From: Bacteroidaceae bacterium
GTDB taxonomy: Bacteria > Bacteroidota > Bacteroidia > Bacteroidales > Bacteroidaceae
Assembly: GCA_017615835.1 (NCBI GenBank)
Contig: JAFZZI010000011.1
Location: forward strand, 62,001 to 126,000
Direction of reading: 5' to 3'
DNA length: 64,000 nucleotides
The notes below the pieces were generated by a model, which ran no database searches, was not told the origin of the DNA, and worked only from the letters and a program-made list of their open reading frames with translations. Positions within the stretch are counted from its first letter, which is position 1, and each line of letters begins with the position of its first letter. Both the position numbers and the translations under genes were made by a program. This document shows, one piece after another, positions 54,695 to 64,000 of this stretch.

Positions 54695-57600
54695 AAATCG
54701 TCATCTTTCCGCCTGATGAAGCGGTCGAAATCCTTTTCGTAGGCCACGCCGACACCTTGTGTGTTGAGCGTGGTTTTTGTGTAATAGCGCTGGTTGTTGC
54801 GGCTATACCCCAAGAGACTTATGCCAATCTTTGGCAACAACAGCCACTTTAGTTCAAAGTCACCGATAATGCCTGATTTGTTGTTCAGGTTATCTTCCAT
54901 GTATCCAAAGCTGCCGTTGAAAAGTAATCTGTTGTTCAGCAGCCTTGCCTGGAGAATTCCCTCAAATGTGTTGTTCACGTATGCAGTAGGATCGCTTACC
55001 AGATATCCCGTGCTTACATTGCTTGACAACGACAGGTAGTTGCTGTTGATAACCTGCGACAGGAGGTTGTTTATCTGACCGCTTATAGTTGATGTCAGCA
55101 ATGATTCCATCGCCGTTGGCGTCGCTGCTGAGGCGCTTCCTCCGGAATTGTAGTCGTACGTGTAGAATCTATGTATAGCCATCAGATACATAAACTGTGT
55201 ATTGCGTTGTTCTTCTGTATTCGTTACACTTGCCAAAAGGTCCCTTTCGTCAGCAGATGCCTGTGGGATGTCAACGCTGAATGAGAGTTGTGGGTTAGAT
55301 ATGGTACCGACCACATCCATAAGACATTGCGCCCGGACGTTTGAAGTGGTTTTTGCACTCGGGTCAAGGTCCTGCATCGAAACGGAATTAACCTCATGGT
55401 ATGTGTGAATGTCAAGTGCGCTGTTTGCAAGAAGTCCATTAAAGACAACACGGCTGTCGTTTCTGATTTCAAATTCCCTGTTCAGCATTTTCTGCAGGGA
55501 GAGATTGCAGTTGCCGTGCGATACGTTGAATATCCCGTTGGCAGTGATGCCATTCTTTTGGTCATATTTTACGGAAATATCGCCTTTCCCGGAAATCGAG
55601 CCGGTCAGGCTGTTCATGTCGGCATAAATCATCGCGTCTTCTGTTATTTCCACATTGACGTTTGCCGAAATAGGAACGGCCGATTTTCTTTTTTTATTGT
55701 CTTTTCCCTTTCCGGATTTATCTGACGTTTCAGCCGTGTTTGCCAGTTCACCGGTTTTTGTAGCATCCCGTATAGTGAGAAATTCGTATTTGTCAGCGTT
55801 GTTCACGCCAGCGTTGATATTGATGTAGGTTCCATTGGTTGTCATGCATGATCCATAGATGTATGTTATGTCGGGACCTGTGTAGAGACGAGGAGTACCT
55901 CCTACGAAGAATTTTCCATATACTGGTGAAGAATCGGAGTAGGGAATACTGAACACTTGAATGCCCGGTGAGTTCAGTGCCAGATTCAAACGGATATTTT
56001 TGAAATGTTCATGACGAATCAGCAATTCTAAAATACCAGAGTTGTTATTTTCGTCATAAATCGTAATGTTGTCAAACACCATCTCGCCTGGCTTGAATAC
56101 AAGTGTGTCATGAGGAATGTGATATCTACTCTTGTTCGGCATTACATTCAGCCATGCGTCATCAAGATAAGCTGTACCGCTAATATCCAAGTCTTTGGTT
56201 GAACCGAAAAGTCTGAGGTCAGCAGTTGCATTGGCCTGTTCAATCTTAAGAACTGTGGCTGGAATGAAAGCGCTAAGGAAATGTAGGTCAAGGTTGTATG
56301 ACTTGATTAAAATATCAAGATTGCTGGTCTTTGGCGAAAATGTTCCCATGGCAGTTGCAACTGCACCTTCGTGGTTGTCTATGTCGGCTGTTACATGTAC
56401 AAATTGTTGCTGATTGTTCCAGTTGCCATCTGCTCTGACAGTGCCGAAACGTGTTCCCATAAATTTCACATTACCGGCATCAATGTTCCCGTATATTATT
56501 GGCTTGTCGGTTATTGATTTTCCATAAACCTCGCCCGAAACAGTTCCTGCAAGATCAAGACTGCTATTCCCAGCCATACCCAACAGAGAACCGATGTCAA
56601 CAGAGCCCAACCTTAATACAAGTGTTCTGGTCGTATCGGAACTGACAGAACCGCTTACGGAAATAAACTGGTCATCATGCCACAGGTGCAGTCGGTCCAG
56701 ATCGTATCTTCCTGAGTCAGACACGATTGCGGTTTCGTCAAGATGCCAGTCAACTCCATTCACAGTGAACCATGTGTCCTCAAAACCGATTTTTGAACGA
56801 AGAATTCCAGACTTGGCATCGTATGGTCCGAACAGGGCTGAAGCGGACAATTCGCCTTCAAAATGGCCGTTCCTGTCGTCACTCCAACTTATAGAAGACT
56901 TAAGGCTATCCTGACGCCCATGTACAGCAGAATTGATTCTATAGTTGCCATTTTCATTGGCAAGTACTCCTGTCAGTTCGGCCGAAACGGAGTCGGAAAT
57001 ATTTGAGAATGTCAGGCTTAAGTCTGTCAAAAAATTACCTTTGAAATCTATTGACGGTGAAGACAAAACCATATAGGCACTTTCCGAGTTGTCATTGAAT
57101 GACGCTGTCAGAACAGTCAGTTCATTGATTCTGACTGGAAGATTCAGAGCTTCTTCCAATTTTCCGTTTCCAAGTATTGTGGCATATATATTGAAATTAT
57201 TGGAAGATGGTCTGAACATACTGCCGTTGTTGTTTATTTTTCTGCATACAGAGGGCATAGACCGTCGCAATAGTCCGGTAAACGATCGGGTTATGGTTCC
57301 AAGGGTATAGTCTCCGATGACGGTCACGTTCCCGAACTCGCTCGACAATGATGTGAGCAGTTTGCCGTCAAGCACCTCGCGTGACATTAATTCAATTGAA
57401 TGCAACGGATTCTCTCCACTTGAACTTTTGTATGATATCTGATCGATGGTCACTCTTCCGCGGACATTTTCAACGCTGTTGCCGCGAAGGTCTGCATTCA
57501 TCTTGCCTGACACTACCATAACACTGTCTTTGCTTGTCAGATTCAGTGCTGCGAGGTCCAATGAGGGCGCTGATAATTCAGCCACCAGTCTATTGGTGGC

Positions 57601-59100
57601 TGGTTGGTACCTGAAAGTCCCGTTTAATTGAGCGCTTGCATCGGCAATCACAGCTTTCAAGTCATATGCATCCGGGGTGAAACCGCCGGTAAGCGAGATG
57701 TTGCGATATGTGTAGCCTTTGAATCCCAGTTCTGCAATATCGACATTAACCTTACTGTGAAATCTTGAGCTATCAAAGCGTTCATCGGATACTGAAGCCT
57801 TCAGCATCGCTACTCCAAGAGACTGATTTCCTGTTAAATGTGACAGATTCAAGCCATCGTCGGATGCGACCGCGCTTATGTTTGCAACACCTTTTTTCCT
57901 TGAGCCTGTCAGTGAAAGGTTACCTATGTTCTTCGAGGAGATACTTCCAAGAAAGTTATTGTTGTCAAGATTGCCTTTGCCAGTGACAGTAATTTCGGTA
58001 GGTCCCAGGTTCCCTACAATAGCCGGAATCTTTATGCCAACTCCTCCCAAAACTCTGCTCAGCCAACTATATAGAGCATCACTGCCATGTATCTTCATGG
58101 ACATTGATTCGGCTTTGGGATTATCCGCCAATCCGCTGGCAGTTCCGGTAATGTTCAGTGAGAATTCCCCCCCAGACGAGGACAGACTCAGTTTGCTCAG
58201 TGTAAGTCTTTCCGTCGAACCGTTCATGGTGATGTTCAATTTCATTCGGTCATCAAAGGTAGATAGAGCAGGTATGACAGACTTTATGTTGGATGGATTG
58301 ATGTATGAGTCGGTAATTTGAGCGTTTATGGCAGGTGTCTGATCACGGCCTCTCATTCCGATTCCGGCAGAAAGGAGTGGGGCGCTTACCCTTGTGTCAG
58401 GCATCTCCAGAATGAAGTCTGTGAGCTTGCTGTGGAACTTATCTGCTTCAACCCTAACTTTCAGGTTGTCCAGTTTAAGTCCGGACCGTTCGCGGAAACT
58501 TATTCCCCTGACTGAAATGTTGGCAGAGTCGGCTGACAACTCTTTTATAGCAATGTTTGCATTGAACTCAGAGAAGCCGATGTGAGACTTGTTGAAAACC
58601 CCATCGCTTTGTGGCCGATCAAGAATATCGAAAGAAACACGGCCATTCTTGATAAGTACCGAGTTGGCCTGGATAGTTGGAATATCTTTCTTTTTGTCTG
58701 GATTTGAGAGGAGATCCAAGATGAACTGGTAGTTTCGTTTACCATCTTTCGATTCTGCCGAAAGTCGTATGTCAGGGTTAAGCAAGCGAATTCCTGACAG
58801 TTCTATTCTCCGTTTCAGCATCAAAGGCAGGATCTTCATTCTGACAGTTACTGCTCCAATGTTGGCTAAAGTGTCACCTTCTGGGGTGAACACAGTCATT
58901 CCACGAATTTCAACGCCACATGGTCTTATCAACTGAACGTCGTTGAATGTTACATTCTGACTCAAGTTTTTCTGAATGAGCGAGGATACATGGTGCGCGG
59001 TACCTTCGGTGACAATGCGACTGTGAATCAACAGGTTGCTGCAAATGTATACAACAACCAGAAGGAACAGCGCCGTGTGCACTCCGTGACCTTTCCTCAT
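54688..59100 (-). CDS. tamB: TamB-like translocation and assembly module protein
   Basis: Very large envelope protein of 1470 residues. One N-terminal signal-anchor helix (about 8-26) is followed by a long series of beta strands that would form a lipid-conducting groove, and the C-terminal DUF490/TamB domain (about 1000-1400), with the short [20 protein letters not shown] and [17 protein letters not shown] segments. TamB-type proteins carry phospholipids from inner to outer membrane or help insert outer-membrane proteins. Here the usual partner TamA is not in the window. It has a possible -7 box, TATTTTTG at 59137-59130. Confidence 0.88.
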   Translation of the reverse strand: MRKGHGVHTALFLLVVVYICSNLLIHSRIVTEGTAHHVSSLIQKNLSQNVTFNDVQLIRPCGVEIRGMTVFTPEGDTLANIGAVTVRMKILPLMLKRRIELSGIRLLNPDIRLSAESKDGKRNYQFILDLLSNPDKKKDIPTIQANSVLIKNGRVSFDILDRPQSDGVFNKSHIGFSEFNANIAIKELSADSANISVRGISFRERSGLKLDNLKVRVEADKFHSKLTDFILEMPDTRVSAPLLSAGIGMRGRDQTPAINAQITDSYINPSNIKSVIPALSTFDDRMKLNITMNGSTERLTLSKLSLSSSGGEFSLNITGTASGLADNPKAESMSMKIHGSDALYSWLSRVLGGVGIKIPAIVGNLGPTEITVTGKGNLDNNNFLGSISSKNIGNLSLTGSRKKGVANISAVASDDGLNLSHLTGNQSLGVAMLKASVSDERFDSSRFHSKVNVDIAELGFKGYTYRNISLTGGFTPDAYDLKAVIADASAQLNGTFRYQPATNRLVAELSAPSLDLAALNLTSKDSVMVVSGKMNADLRGNSVENVRGRVTIDQISYKSSSGENPLHSIELMSREVLDGKLLTSLSSEFGNVTVIGDYTLGTITRSFTGLLRRSMPSVCRKINNNGSMFRPSSNNFNIYATILGNGKLEEALNLPVRINELTVLTASFNDNSESAYMVLSSPSIDFKGNFLTDLSLTFSNISDSVSAELTGVLANENGNYRINSAVHGRQDSLKSSISWSDDRNGHFEGELSASALFGPYDAKSGILRSKIGFEDTWFTVNGVDWHLDETAIVSDSGRYDLDRLHLWHDDQFISVSGSVSSDTTRTLVLRLGSVDIGSLLGMAGNSSLDLAGTVSGEVYGKSITDKPIIYGNIDAGNVKFMGTRFGTVRADGNWNNQQQFVHVTADIDNHEGAVATAMGTFSPKTSNLDILIKSYNLDLHFLSAFIPATVLKIEQANATADLRLFGSTKDLDISGTAYLDDAWLNVMPNKSRYHIPHDTLVFKPGEMVFDNITIYDENNNSGILELLIRHEHFKNIRLNLALNSPGIQVFSIPYSDSSPVYGKFFVGGTPRLYTGPDITYIYGSCMTTNGTYININAGVNNADKYEFLTIRDATKTGELANTAETSDKSGKGKDNKKRKSAVPISANVNVEITEDAMIYADMNSLTGSISGKGDISVKYDQKNGITANGIFNVSHGNCNLSLQKMLNREFEIRNDSRVVFNGLLANSALDIHTYHEVNSVSMQDLDPSAKTTSNVRAQCLMDVVGTISNPQLSFSVDIPQASADERDLLASVTNTEEQRNTQFMYLMAIHRFYTYDYNSGGSASAATPTAMESLLTSTISGQINNLLSQVINSNYLSLSSNVSTGYLVSDPTAYVNNTFEGILQARLLNNRLLFNGSFGYMEDNLNNKSGIIGDFELKWLLLPKIGISLLGYSRNNQRYYTKTTLNTQGVGVAYEKDFDRFIRRKDDDFQ

Positions 59101-59240
59101 CGTTCGGCAGTATGATATGTATTTACTTGCAAAAATAGTTTATTTCCCTGTTAAACACACATCATAGGGCGGTACTTTTAGGCGACTTTCCATATTTACA
59201 ACTGCGAGCATATTTTTTTTAATAAAAAATAAATATTTAG

Positions 59241-59248
59241 TAATTTTG
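59241..59248 (+). promoter_or_regulatory. Probable nqr operon -7 element
   Basis: TAATTTTG matches the -7 box 39 bases upstream of nqrA. The expected -33 position holds a T-run (59213-59220) without a G. Confidence 0.5.
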
Positions 59249-59286
59249 CAGTCCAGAAAAGTTTTCCAATTATTATACTTACAATA

Positions 59287-60648
59287 ATGTCAGAAATTAT
59301 CCGATTGCGAAAAGGACTTGACATTCGGTTGCTTGGAAACCCGGAACCAAAGACGTTACAGACTGGCGCTGCAGACAGTTATGCGCTATGCCCTGACGAT
59401 TTTACCGGCGTTAAGCCTAAAGTGGTTGTAAAAGAGCAGCAGAAAGTCAAGGCAGGGGAGGCTCTGTTCATAGACAAGAACCATCCTGAAGTTAAGTTCG
59501 TTTCTCCGGTAAGCGGAACTGTCGCCGCTGTCAACAGAGGAGACCGCCGAAAAGTCATGTCTGTGTCAGTGACACCTGACGCAACTCAGGAGTATGTTGA
59601 GTTCGGCGTAAAAAGTGTACAGTCTCTTTCAGGCCGTGAGGTTTTGTCTGCGCTGCTCGACTCGGGTCTGTTCGGTTTCTTCCGCCAACGTCCATACGAT
59701 GTCATAGCTTCTCCTGAGGATACTCCGAGAGGCATTTTCGTTTCTGCTTTTGATTCAAAACCGCTTGCTCCCGATTTTGAATATGTACTGAAGGGTAACG
59801 AACTGGATTTCCAGACAGGTCTCAGTGCTCTTTCCAAAATTGCCCACACTACGCTCGGCATCAGCGCATCGCAGACTTCTGATGCTCTTGTCTATGCCAA
59901 GAACGTTGATGTTTATGCTTTCAAGGGAGCTCACCCGGCTGGCAATGTTGGAGTTCAGATTAACCACATAAAACCAGTAAACAAGGGCGAAATTGTATGG
60001 ACCATCGATCCTGAGACTGTCATCTTCATCGGTCGTCTCTTTAACAATGGCCGCGTTGACATGACACGCCTCATCGCAGTTGCCGGTTCTGAGGTCAATG
60101 ATCCTTCATACAGCAAGGTTGTAATTGGTGCAAAACTGAGTTCCATACTGAAGGGTCGTGTCGCCAACCTTGCCACTGACAGAATCATAAACGGTAATGT
60201 CCTAACAGGAACCCGGAGTAGTCTTGAAGGATATCTCGGTGCTTTCTCAAACATGGTCACTGTGATTCCTGAAGGCAGCAATGTCAATGAGTTTATGGGC
60301 TGGATAATGCCTCGCTTCGGTACATACAGTGTAAGCCGCACGTTTTTCTCCTGGCTTTCAGGTATTTTTTGCCCAAATAAGAAATATGTGATCGACTCCC
60401 GCATCAAAGGCAGTGAACGTCACATGATAATGTCTGGTGAATATGACCGTGTGTTCCCCATGGACATATATCCGGAGTATCTGATTAAAGCCATCATTAC
60501 AGGCAATATCGATAAGATGGAGGCGTACGGAATTTATGAAGTGGCTCCTGAAGATTTTGCCTTGTGCGAATTTGTCGATTCTTCAAAACTTGAGTTACAG
60601 CGCATTGTCCGTGAGGGACTTGACAATCTGCGTGCTGAGATGGCATAA
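59287..60648 (+). CDS. nqrA: Na+-NQR subunit A
   Basis: Cytosolic subunit of the Na+-translocating NADH:quinone reductase, 453 residues. It starts with RLRKGLDIRLLGNPEPK and has the RnfC/NqrA barrel-sandwich pattern (SPVSGTVAAVNRGDRRKV) near residue 75. It takes part in quinone binding. It is the first gene of nqrABCDEF, and the operon order is the usual one. The protein is full length. Confidence 0.96.
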   Translation: MSEIIRLRKGLDIRLLGNPEPKTLQTGAADSYALCPDDFTGVKPKVVVKEQQKVKAGEALFIDKNHPEVKFVSPVSGTVAAVNRGDRRKVMSVSVTPDATQEYVEFGVKSVQSLSGREVLSALLDSGLFGFFRQRPYDVIASPEDTPRGIFVSAFDSKPLAPDFEYVLKGNELDFQTGLSALSKIAHTTLGISASQTSDALVYAKNVDVYAFKGAHPAGNVGVQINHIKPVNKGEIVWTIDPETVIFIGRLFNNGRVDMTRLIAVAGSEVNDPSYSKVVIGAKLSSILKGRVANLATDRIINGNVLTGTRSSLEGYLGAFSNMVTVIPEGSNVNEFMGWIMPRFGTYSVSRTFFSWLSGIFCPNKKYVIDSRIKGSERHMIMSGEYDRVFPMDIYPEYLIKAIITGNIDKMEAYGIYEVAPEDFALCEFVDSSKLELQRIVREGLDNLRAEMA

Positions 60649-60653
60649 CGTAT

Positions 60654-60660
60654 AGGAGGT
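60654..60660 (+). promoter_or_regulatory. Strong Shine-Dalgarno site of nqrB
   Basis: AGGAGGT lies 6 bases before the nqrB ATG. Such full sites are rare in Bacteroidetes, whose translation mostly does without them. Confidence 0.6.
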
Positions 60661-60666
60661 GTTATT

Positions 60667-61824
60667 ATGAATTTAAGAAATTGGCTTGACTCTATCAGAC
60701 CCAACTTCGACGAAGGCGGCAAACTGCACGCATTCCGTTCGGTCTACGAAGGATTTGAATCCTTCCTTTACGTTCCTAATGCCACATCAAAGTGCGGAAC
60801 CAACATTCACGATGCATTTGACAGCAAGCGAATGATGATCATGGTAGTAATCGCTCTTTGCCCCGCCATGCTTTTTGGTATGTATAACGTTGGTTATCAA
60901 CACTATATAGCCGCAAATCTTGAGGTGTCTTTCTGGCCTGTGTTCGGTTACGGTTTCCTTGCAGTCCTACCACGCATTATTGTATCATACTTAGTCGGAC
61001 TTGCCATAGAATTCACCGTTGCACAGTGGAAACATGAGGAGATCCAGGAGGGATATCTTGTTTCCGGATTCATCATTCCGATGATAGTTCCGGCTACCTG
61101 TCCTCTATGGATATTGGCGATTGCAGTAGCATTCTCAGTAATAATAGCCAAGGAGATATTCGGGGGTACCGGGATGAACTTCCTTAATGTGGCTCTTATA
61201 ACGCGTGCGTTCATCTTCTTTGCGTACCCTTCGGTAATTACCGGCGAGACGGTCTGGGTAGTTGACCACGCAATCTGCGGTCTTGGTGCAAATATTGACG
61301 GTTTGACTGCTGCCACCGCTCTGGGCACGGCATCTACGACAGCCGCCGTTCCCGCATTCTCAATGAATATGGTCTGGGGCTTCATTCCGGGTTCGGTAGG
61401 TGAGACCAGCGTGATTGCCATTGCACTAGGCGCCCTGCTGCTTCTCTATACCGGAATTGCAAGTTGGAAGACAATGCTCTCAGTCTTCGCAGGCGGTATC
61501 CTGATGGCTCTAGTTTTCAACACATGGGGTCCTGACAATGCAATGGCTCAGATGCCATGGTATGAGCATATATGTCTGGGTGGTTTCTGCTTCGGTGCCG
61601 TTTTTATGGCTACTGACCCTGTCACATCGGCACGTACAGAGGCCGGCAAGTGGATCTACGGTCTGCTTATCGGTGTCATGGCAATCACAATCCGCGTCAT
61701 GAATCCCGGTTACCCCGAAGGTATGATGCTTGCCATCCTTCTCATGAACTGCTTCGCTCCTCTCATTGACTGGTGCGTTGTACAGCGTAACGTCAACAAA
61801 CGTGCAAAAAGAATAAACAAATAA
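60667..61824 (+). CDS. nqrB: Na+-NQR subunit B
   Basis: Membrane subunit of 385 residues with about ten helices, carrying riboflavin and a covalent FMN. The flavinylation motif DGLTAATALG places the acceptor near T217. Together with NqrD and NqrE it forms the Na+ path. It lies 18 bases after nqrA behind an unusually strong Shine-Dalgarno site, perhaps so that B is made in the right amount relative to A. It ends 5 bases before nqrC. Confidence 0.97.
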   Translation: MNLRNWLDSIRPNFDEGGKLHAFRSVYEGFESFLYVPNATSKCGTNIHDAFDSKRMMIMVVIALCPAMLFGMYNVGYQHYIAANLEVSFWPVFGYGFLAVLPRIIVSYLVGLAIEFTVAQWKHEEIQEGYLVSGFIIPMIVPATCPLWILAIAVAFSVIIAKEIFGGTGMNFLNVALITRAFIFFAYPSVITGETVWVVDHAICGLGANIDGLTAATALGTASTTAAVPAFSMNMVWGFIPGSVGETSVIAIALGALLLLYTGIASWKTMLSVFAGGILMALVFNTWGPDNAMAQMPWYEHICLGGFCFGAVFMATDPVTSARTEAGKWIYGLLIGVMAITIRVMNPGYPEGMMLAILLMNCFAPLIDWCVVQRNVNKRAKRINK

Positions 61825-61829
61825 GGATT

Positions 61830-62720
61830 ATGGCTACGAAGAAATTCAAATGTACAGTTTGTGGCTATGTCCACGAAGGCGACACCGCTCCCAAGGAGTG
61901 TCCCGTCTGCAAAGCACCCGTCGAAAAGTTTGAAGAGATTGTCGAGGCGGTTCCTGAAAAAAAGAAAGGTCTTAATACTAACAGCAACGTTTACACCATT
62001 CTCTATGCAGCAGTAATGGTTGTTATAGTTGCTTTTCTGCTGGTGTTTGTTTCGCAGACACTCAAGGAACGTCAGACTGCAAATGTTATCAATGATACCA
62101 GGCAGCAGATTCTGTCGGCCCTCAATATGAGGGATCAGGCCGATGTTGCCGCTACATACGACAAGATTATTACAGCTGATGCACTGATGCAGCCCAACGG
62201 CAAGCTCGTGGCTTATGAAGGAGAATTCAATACCTCTTACAAGAGTGAGTTCGACAATGGTAATTTCCACGTATTTGTTGCTGATGTTGACGGTGAACGC
62301 AAGTTTGTCATCCCGATGAACGGACTTGGTCTGTGGGGTACAATCTGGGGCTATATTGCACTCAATGAGGATCGCACAACTGTTTATGGCGTATATTTTT
62401 CACACTCATCAGAGACTCCTGGTCTGGGAGGTGAGATTGCCGGAACCAAGTTCCAGGACCGCTTTCCTGGCAAGTTGGTTGTTGACGGTGATGAAATTGC
62501 CCTCAAGGTTCTCAAGTACGGCAAGGCTGACAAGAGTTCTCAGTATGAGATTGACGGTGTTACAGGTGCTACAATCACATCGACAGGTGTGAACACCATG
62601 ATTAATAAGGTGCTTACGGCATACATCCCGTTCCTGACAAAACAGTGTTGCAAGGAAGGCGGCTGCGAGGAGGGCAGTGAAGAGTGCTGCGAGGTGCATA
62701 ATGTTGAATCTAACAAATGA
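61830..62720 (+). CDS. nqrC: NqrC fused to an N-terminal rubredoxin domain
   Basis: NQR subunit C of 296 residues with extra parts at both ends. Residues 1-40 form a rubrerythrin-type rubredoxin with four cysteines (C8, C11, C24 and C27; KCTVCGYVHEG, CPVCKAP), which should bind one iron. The usual NqrC follows: one membrane helix (about 54-76) and the FMN domain with the covalent FMN site DGVTGATITS (T248). The C-terminus adds a Cys-rich tail (C273, C274, C279, C286, C287 and H290). There is no internal ATG near the NqrC start (LNTNSNVYT), and the frame is open throughout, so the fusion is real. By the usual NqrC topology the rubredoxin is cytosolic and the tail periplasmic. Confidence 0.93.
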   Translation: MATKKFKCTVCGYVHEGDTAPKECPVCKAPVEKFEEIVEAVPEKKKGLNTNSNVYTILYAAVMVVIVAFLLVFVSQTLKERQTANVINDTRQQILSALNMRDQADVAATYDKIITADALMQPNGKLVAYEGEFNTSYKSEFDNGNFHVFVADVDGERKFVIPMNGLGLWGTIWGYIALNEDRTTVYGVYFSHSSETPGLGGEIAGTKFQDRFPGKLVVDGDEIALKVLKYGKADKSSQYEIDGVTGATITSTGVNTMINKVLTAYIPFLTKQCCKEGGCEEGSEECCEVHNVESNK

Positions 62721-62729
62721 TTAAGGAAT

Positions 62730-63350
62730 ATGGCAAACAAGAATAACGAGGCTCTCAAGCAGCCTATGTGGGTTAACAACCCCGTTTTGGTCCAGATTCT
62801 TGGTATCTGCTCAGCACTTGCTGTTACCGCTCAATTGAAGCCGGCTATCGTGATGGGTCTTTCCGTTACTATCATTGTTGCTATGGCCAACGTGATTATA
62901 TCACTGTTGCGCAAGACCATTCCCAACCGTATCCGTATTATCATACAGTTGGTTGTGGTTGCTGCTCTGGTTACCATAGTAAGTGAGATACTTAAGGCTT
63001 TTGCATACGATGTGAGCGTTCAACTGTCAGTGTATGTAGGTCTTATCATTACCAACTGTATCCTTATGGGTCGTCTGGAGGCTTTCGCCATGCAGAACGG
63101 TCCTTGGGCATCTTTCTTGGATGGTATAGGTAACGGCCTTGGTTATGCCGCAATACTGATTGTGGTTGCTTTTGTACGTGAACTCTTCGGAAGCGGAACT
63201 CTGTTCGGGTTCCAGGTCGTACCTCAAAGTTGGTACGAGGCAGGCTATCTGAACAACGGACTTATGATAATGCCTCCCATGGCACTTGTGCTGGTAGGTT
63301 GCGTCATCTGGTTCCATCGTGCCAAGAACAAGGATTTACAGGAAAACTAA
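62730..63350 (+). CDS. nqrD: Na+-NQR subunit D
   Basis: Membrane subunit of 206 residues with six helices, one half of the D/E pair that holds an iron centre between its membrane-embedded cysteines and forms part of the Na+ path. The early CSALAVTAQLKPAIVMG and ITNCILMGR segments contain the conserved cysteines. It lies 9 bases after nqrC. Confidence 0.97.
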   Translation: MANKNNEALKQPMWVNNPVLVQILGICSALAVTAQLKPAIVMGLSVTIIVAMANVIISLLRKTIPNRIRIIIQLVVVAALVTIVSEILKAFAYDVSVQLSVYVGLIITNCILMGRLEAFAMQNGPWASFLDGIGNGLGYAAILIVVAFVRELFGSGTLFGFQVVPQSWYEAGYLNNGLMIMPPMALVLVGCVIWFHRAKNKDLQEN

Positions 63351-63368
63351 TCTCAAAGCGTCAGAACT

Positions 63369-63977
63369 ATGGAACATTTTTTCAGTCTATTCGTAAGGTC
63401 AATCTTCGTTGACAACATGGTGTTCGCCTTCTTCTTGGGTATGTGCTCTTTCCTGGCCGTATCCAAGAATGTCAAGACGGCTTTGGGTCTTGGAGTTGCC
63501 GTTATATTCGTGCAGTTCATCACACTTCCTGTAAACTATTTGCTTCAGACAAAGGTTCTGGATCCCATGGGTCTTGAATTCCTGAGTTTCATACTTTTCA
63601 TAGCAGTTATTGCTGGTATCGTTCAGTTGGTTGAGATGATTGTAGAGAAGTCCTCTCCGTCACTCTACAACTCTCTGGGTATATTTCTGCCGTTGATTGC
63701 AGTAAACTGCGCTATTATGGGCGGTTCATTATTCATGCAGCAGCGCATAGGTATGGATCCCGACAACACGCAAGCTATCACTTGCTTTGGTGATTCATTC
63801 GCTTTCGCTCTTGGCTCAGGTATCGGCTGGGCTCTGGCAATCGTTTGTCTGGCTGCCATCCGTGAAAAGATGGAGTATTGCGATATTCCCAAGCCTCTGA
63901 AAGGAGTGGGCATTACATTCATTACCGTAGGCCTGATGGCTATGGCTTTCATGTGCTTCTCAGGTCTGTCAATTTAA
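63369..63977 (+). CDS. nqrE: Na+-NQR subunit E
   Basis: Membrane subunit of 202 residues, an inverted-topology homologue of NqrD. It contains [16 protein letters not shown] and [12 protein letters not shown], with the conserved cysteines. It lies 18 bases after nqrD and 13 bases before nqrF. Confidence 0.97.
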   Translation: MEHFFSLFVRSIFVDNMVFAFFLGMCSFLAVSKNVKTALGLGVAVIFVQFITLPVNYLLQTKVLDPMGLEFLSFILFIAVIAGIVQLVEMIVEKSSPSLYNSLGIFLPLIAVNCAIMGGSLFMQQRIGMDPDNTQAITCFGDSFAFALGSGIGWALAIVCLAAIREKMEYCDIPKPLKGVGITFITVGLMAMAFMCFSGLSI

Positions 63978-63990
63978 AAAAGGTAAGATT

Positions 63991-64000
63991 ATGAATCTTT
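63991..64000 (+). CDS. nqrF: Start of nqrF (cut by window end)
   Basis: The ATG at 63991 and the first codons (MNL) are visible. The position, right after nqrE, fits NqrF, the FAD and 2Fe-2S NADH-oxidising subunit. Assigned from operon order only. Confidence 0.6.

Noticed and set aside
59201-59240. Poly-T/AT-rich stretch before nqrA considered as a terminator
   Set aside because: No stem precedes it; it fits better as part of the nqr promoter region.

Overview
This 64-kb window is ordinary chromosome from a Bacteroidales bacterium, probably a fibre-degrading gut or rumen member close to Prevotella or Bacteroides. The evidence is a set of Bacteroidetes-only protein families (DUF3256, DUF4301, DUF5063, T9SS-plug DUF5103), a Na+-translocating NADH:quinone reductase operon, a Xyn10-feruloyl esterase fusion like those of rumen Prevotella, and many promoters of the Bacteroidetes type (TTTG, 19-21 bases, TAnnTTTG or TAnnTTCG). 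Family names are recalled from protein sequence patterns; no database was searched.

Layout. 1-2.6 kb: RNase Y (cut by the window edge), ZapA and a ZapB-like coiled coil, and an unknown protein. 2.7-8.7 kb: gap, miaA, a lipid kinase, serS, rpmA, rplU and trxB. 8.8-16.7 kb: lolA-like and ftsK, then a tight RNA-modification operon (DUF5063, DEDDy exonuclease, RlmI-like, RsmE, TruA, DUF3256) and rpmE. 16.8-23.7 kb: a large secreted MG2-type protein, fba, DUF1573, DUF4301, tRNA-Gly and trmO. 23.8-30.4 kb: an unusual signalling operon with a secreted beta-helix protein, a 1393-residue double sensor kinase, a response regulator and a six-helix membrane protein, then tRNA-Arg. 30.6-41.3 kb: hemicellulose and xylose functions (two esterases, GH31 alpha-xylosidase lipoprotein, xylB, xylA). 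41.3-46.5 kb: a minus-strand operon glnS-TPR-dedA-alarmone hydrolase-phosphatase. 46.5-53.2 kb: TIGR02757, a glycosyltransferase, rarA, the GH10-CE1 xylanase/esterase and a T9SS plug-like protein. 53.2-59.1 kb: proS and tamB, convergent with overlapping ends. 59.3-64.0 kb: nqrABCDE and the first codons of nqrF.

How the genes fit together. The xylanase/esterase opens xylan and frees ferulate, GH31 releases xylose, and XylA/XylB pass it into the pentose phosphate pathway; GAPDH and FBA continue glycolysis, and NQR couples NADH oxidation to Na+ export. Secretion and envelope functions (LolA, TamB, the T9SS plug protein) serve the surface enzymes.

The two most unusual items are an NqrC subunit that carries an N-terminal rubredoxin domain and a C-terminal cysteine cluster, and the double kinase, whose intact ATPase and likely phospho-accepting histidine sit in different halves of one protein. 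I saw no CRISPR array, insertion sequence, prophage, rRNA or integration site. No intergenic gap exceeds 300 bases; the longest (32850-33146, 297 bases) holds a palindrome and a weak promoter.
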